Shown one piece after another: positions 6,478-7,865 of a stretch of 7,865 nt of DNA. Origin of the DNA: Dehalococcoidia bacterium (GTDB taxonomy: Bacteria > Chloroflexota > Dehalococcoidia > JACVQG01 > JAHKAY01); the NCBI GenBank assembly GCA_030744635.1, contig JASLQE010000285.1:1-7865 (forward strand). The letters are read 5' to 3'. The position numbers and the translations under genes were made by a program. The notes beneath the pieces were generated by a model that searched no databases, was not told the origin of the DNA, and worked only from the letters and a program-made list of their open reading frames with translations. Position 1 is the stretch's first letter. The number at the start of each line of letters is the position of its first letter.

Positions 6478-7191
6478 TCAATTCTGTTTTACTGACCTGG
6501 ACTTCCGGCGGAATTTGGAAATGCCCTGACGGGCAGCGGCGGCCTCGGCATCCTTCTTGCGCATACCCTCGCCTTTTCCATACACCTGGTCCCCCACCCT
6601 TACCTCCACCGTATAGCGGCGGTGGTGCGCCGGGCCGGTGACCTCCACCACGCGATACCGGGGCGGGGGTGAACCCTGGCCCTGTGCCTGAGCCTGAAAC
6701 TGGGACTTGTAGTCCGGCGGCAGCCCTTTGTGCAGTAGCCTGCGCCACTCCCGCCGCAGCAGGCGGTCCACCATTCCGGTAGCCCGCGTTACACCGCCAT
6801 CAATAACGGCGGCTCCGATGATAGCTTCAACCACCCGGCCCAAGTTGGACTCTCGCTGCCGCCCGCCGCTCTTCTCCTCGCCCTTGCCCAGTATCAGGAA
6901 TTCACCCAACCCCAGAGATTGAGCTATGCGAGCCAGGGTATCCATGCATACCAGGGCGGCCCGCACCTGTGTCATCTGCCCCTCGGAGAGGCTGGGTGTG
7001 AGTGCGTGCAGCCGCCGGGCTACCACAAATCCCAGAAAGGCATCCCCCAGGAACTCCAGCCGTTCATTATGTGGGATGGGGTATCCGGTGTTTTCATTGA
7101 CATAGGAGGTGTGGAGGAGAGCCTCTTCCAGTAATGTCTGGTTTCGAAAGGTGAAATGTATTATCTTCTGAACACGGTCTAAATCTGACAT
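6478..7191 (-). CDS. rnc: Ribonuclease III
   Basis: RNase III is a cytosolic homodimeric, Mg2+-dependent endonuclease that cuts double-stranded RNA, including rRNA precursors. The 237-residue product has the family signature HNERLEFLGDAFLG (41-54), with E43, E46 and D50 in the catalytic helix. The second catalytic helix is LGRVVEAIIGAAVIDGG (117-133) with E122. A C-terminal double-stranded RNA-binding domain follows at about residues 158-227 (PDYKSQFQ … DAEAAAARQGISKF). Length and domain order are normal. Two things are odd. The position of the E. coli metal-ligand Asp114 (LADTVEA) is Arg119 here. The start of the RNA-binding domain carries a Gln/Ala/Gly run (QFQAQAQGQG, 164-173). The ATG at 7191 is taken as the start. 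There is no Shine-Dalgarno sequence, but a perfect TATAAT lies 10 nt upstream. The gene diverges from the cca-like gene and runs towards the crotonase unit, 91 bp away. Confidence 0.95.
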   Translation of the reverse strand: MSDLDRVQKIIHFTFRNQTLLEEALLHTSYVNENTGYPIPHNERLEFLGDAFLGFVVARRLHALTPSLSEGQMTQVRAALVCMDTLARIAQSLGLGEFLILGKGEEKSGGRQRESNLGRVVEAIIGAAVIDGGVTRATGMVDRLLRREWRRLLHKGLPPDYKSQFQAQAQGQGSPPPRYRVVEVTGPAHHRRYTVEVRVGDQVYGKGEGMRKKDAEAAAARQGISKFRRKSRSVKQN

Positions 7192-7201
7192 AGCTTACAG
7201 C

Positions 7202-7207
7202 ATTATA
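7202..7207 (-). promoter_or_regulatory. -10 box of rnc, predicting a (near-)leaderless mRNA
   Basis: A perfect TATAAT on the minus strand ends 10 nt before the rnc ATG. Transcription would start within about 5 nt of the start codon, and no Shine-Dalgarno sequence is present. No convincing -35 is seen, and the -35 region would overlap the -10 box of the opposite promoter. Confidence 0.55.
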
Positions 7208-7229
7208 ACCCATAAGTGACACGGTGGCA

Positions 7230-7235
7230 TATAAT
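7230..7235 (+). promoter_or_regulatory. -10 box of the cca-like gene, predicting a (near-)leaderless mRNA
   Basis: A perfect TATAAT on the plus strand ends 8 nt before the ATG at 7244. The expected transcription start falls at or next to that codon. There is no Shine-Dalgarno sequence and no good -35 match. Confidence 0.55.
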
Positions 7236-7243
7236 TGGATGCG

Positions 7244-7865
7244 ATGGACCTGGCCAAGAAGATGGACGGCTTCTTCCTCCCGGCACTATCCCAAGCCCTA
7301 AGGGCAGCCGGAGAAGCCGCCGCTGCCCGGGGTTGGACTGCGTACCTGGTGGGCGGGGCGGTGCGGGATATGCTGCTGGGCCAGCCATGTCAGGATGTAG
7401 ACATAGCCATCGAAGGCGAAGCCATCACTGTGGCCCTCGATATTCCAGGCAGCCTGAAGGTAGTACGACACCCCAGGTTTGGCACCGCTACTGTCAGAGG
7501 GGAAAGGTGGAGCCTGGACCTGGCCACCAGCCGCCGGGAGAGCTATCCACATCCCGGCTCCCTACCGGTGGTATCCTCCGCCCTCATAGGCGAAGACCTG
7601 TTCCGGCGGGACTTCACCATCAATGCCATGGCCGTTGCGCTCTCCCCGGGCCGCAGAGGTGAGCTGGTGGACCCTTACCATGGCCGGGGAGACCTGACCC
7701 AAGGCCTGCTGCGGGTGCTCCACGACAACAGCTTTGTGGACGATCCCACCCGTATCCTCCGGGGACTGCGCTACCAGGCCCGCTTCGGATTCTGCATGGA
7801 GGGGCATACACTTGAGTTCTTGCGCCACGACAAAAACCACCTTAAGGGTATCAGCGGCCACCGGC
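7244..7865 (+). CDS. cca: CCA-adding / poly(A) polymerase-type tRNA nucleotidyltransferase, N-terminal part (cut by right edge)
   Basis: The first 207 codons of a class II tRNA nucleotidyltransferase are present and open to the right edge. The family repairs or builds the 3' CCA end of tRNAs; close relatives add only CC, only A, or poly(A). Visible motifs are YLVGGAVRDMLLG (34-46), the metal-binding DVD (51-53), HPRFGTATV (76-84), LDLATSRRESYPHPGSLP (91-108), DLFRRDFTINAMA (118-130), LVDPYHGRGDL (141-151) and LRVLHDNSFVDDPTRILRGL (156-175). The sequence then enters the RYQARFGF part of the neck domain. The template-binding motif that would help separate CCA-adding from A-adding forms lies beyond the window, so the symbol is provisional. 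The ATG at 7244 is chosen because a TATAAT lies 8 nt before it; the in-frame ATG at 7262 is an alternative. The gene is divergent from rnc, sharing a 52-bp control region. Confidence 0.9.
   Translation, partial: MDLAKKMDGFFLPALSQALRAAGEAAAARGWTAYLVGGAVRDMLLGQPCQDVDIAIEGEAITVALDIPGSLKVVRHPRFGTATVRGERWSLDLATSRRESYPHPGSLPVVSSALIGEDLFRRDFTINAMAVALSPGRRGELVDPYHGRGDLTQGLLRVLHDNSFVDDPTRILRGLRYQARFGFCMEGHTLEFLRHDKNHLKGISGHR

Noticed and set aside
6673..6702. Gln/Ala/Gly alternating run in RNase III as a repeat element
   Set aside because: It is a short low-complexity stretch of about 10 codons at the start of the RNA-binding domain. It is in frame, with no sign of tandem DNA duplication.

Overview
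The window looks like ordinary bacterial chromosome, with dense single-copy housekeeping genes, moderately high GC and short gaps. No mobile element, CRISPR array, rRNA or tRNA was recognised. The mix of genes and several protein details (a SecA with an inserted loop near residues 161-187 and a zinc-binding tail; PRPP synthase, crotonase and carboxyltransferase genes in one operon) suggest a non-proteobacterial lineage. Chloroflexota, possibly Dehalococcoidia-like, is my best guess. That assignment rests on remembered family resemblance and is not proven here.

Layout, left to right. Positions 1-331 (minus) hold the N-terminal part of a PolX-type DNA polymerase that runs off the left edge. Positions 332-507 are a gap with two hairpins and a weak promoter. 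Positions 508-6386 (minus, transcribed right to left) form a tight unit. It starts with a crotonase-family gene, continues after 6 bp with an acyl-CoA carboxylase carboxyltransferase subunit, after 31 bp with ribose-phosphate pyrophosphokinase (prs, TTG start), and ends with secA, which overlaps prs by 32 bp. A perfect extended -10 (TGCTATAAT) and a strong Shine-Dalgarno sequence precede the crotonase gene. Positions 6478-7191 (minus) encode RNase III (rnc). Positions 7244-7865 (plus) hold the start of a CCA-adding/poly(A) polymerase-type nucleotidyltransferase that runs off the right edge.

The rnc and cca-like genes diverge from a 52-bp gap. Each has a perfect TATAAT about 8-10 nt before its start codon and no Shine-Dalgarno sequence, so both mRNAs are predicted to be leaderless or nearly so. 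The two genes share an RNA-processing theme: rRNA/mRNA cleavage and tRNA 3'-end synthesis. The 508-6386 unit mixes acyl-CoA metabolism (crotonase plus carboxyltransferase, presumably acting on related CoA esters), nucleotide precursor supply (PRPP) and protein export (SecA).

I found no clearly new multi-gene system. The most interesting points are active-site departures in three enzymes: the crotonase lacks both hydratase glutamates, the carboxyltransferase has Ile at the specificity position and an altered PGF motif, and RNase III has Arg in place of one metal-ligand Asp. The start-site architecture is also notable, with leaderless divergent promoters, Shine-Dalgarno sites embedded in upstream genes, and a prs tail overprinted on secA.
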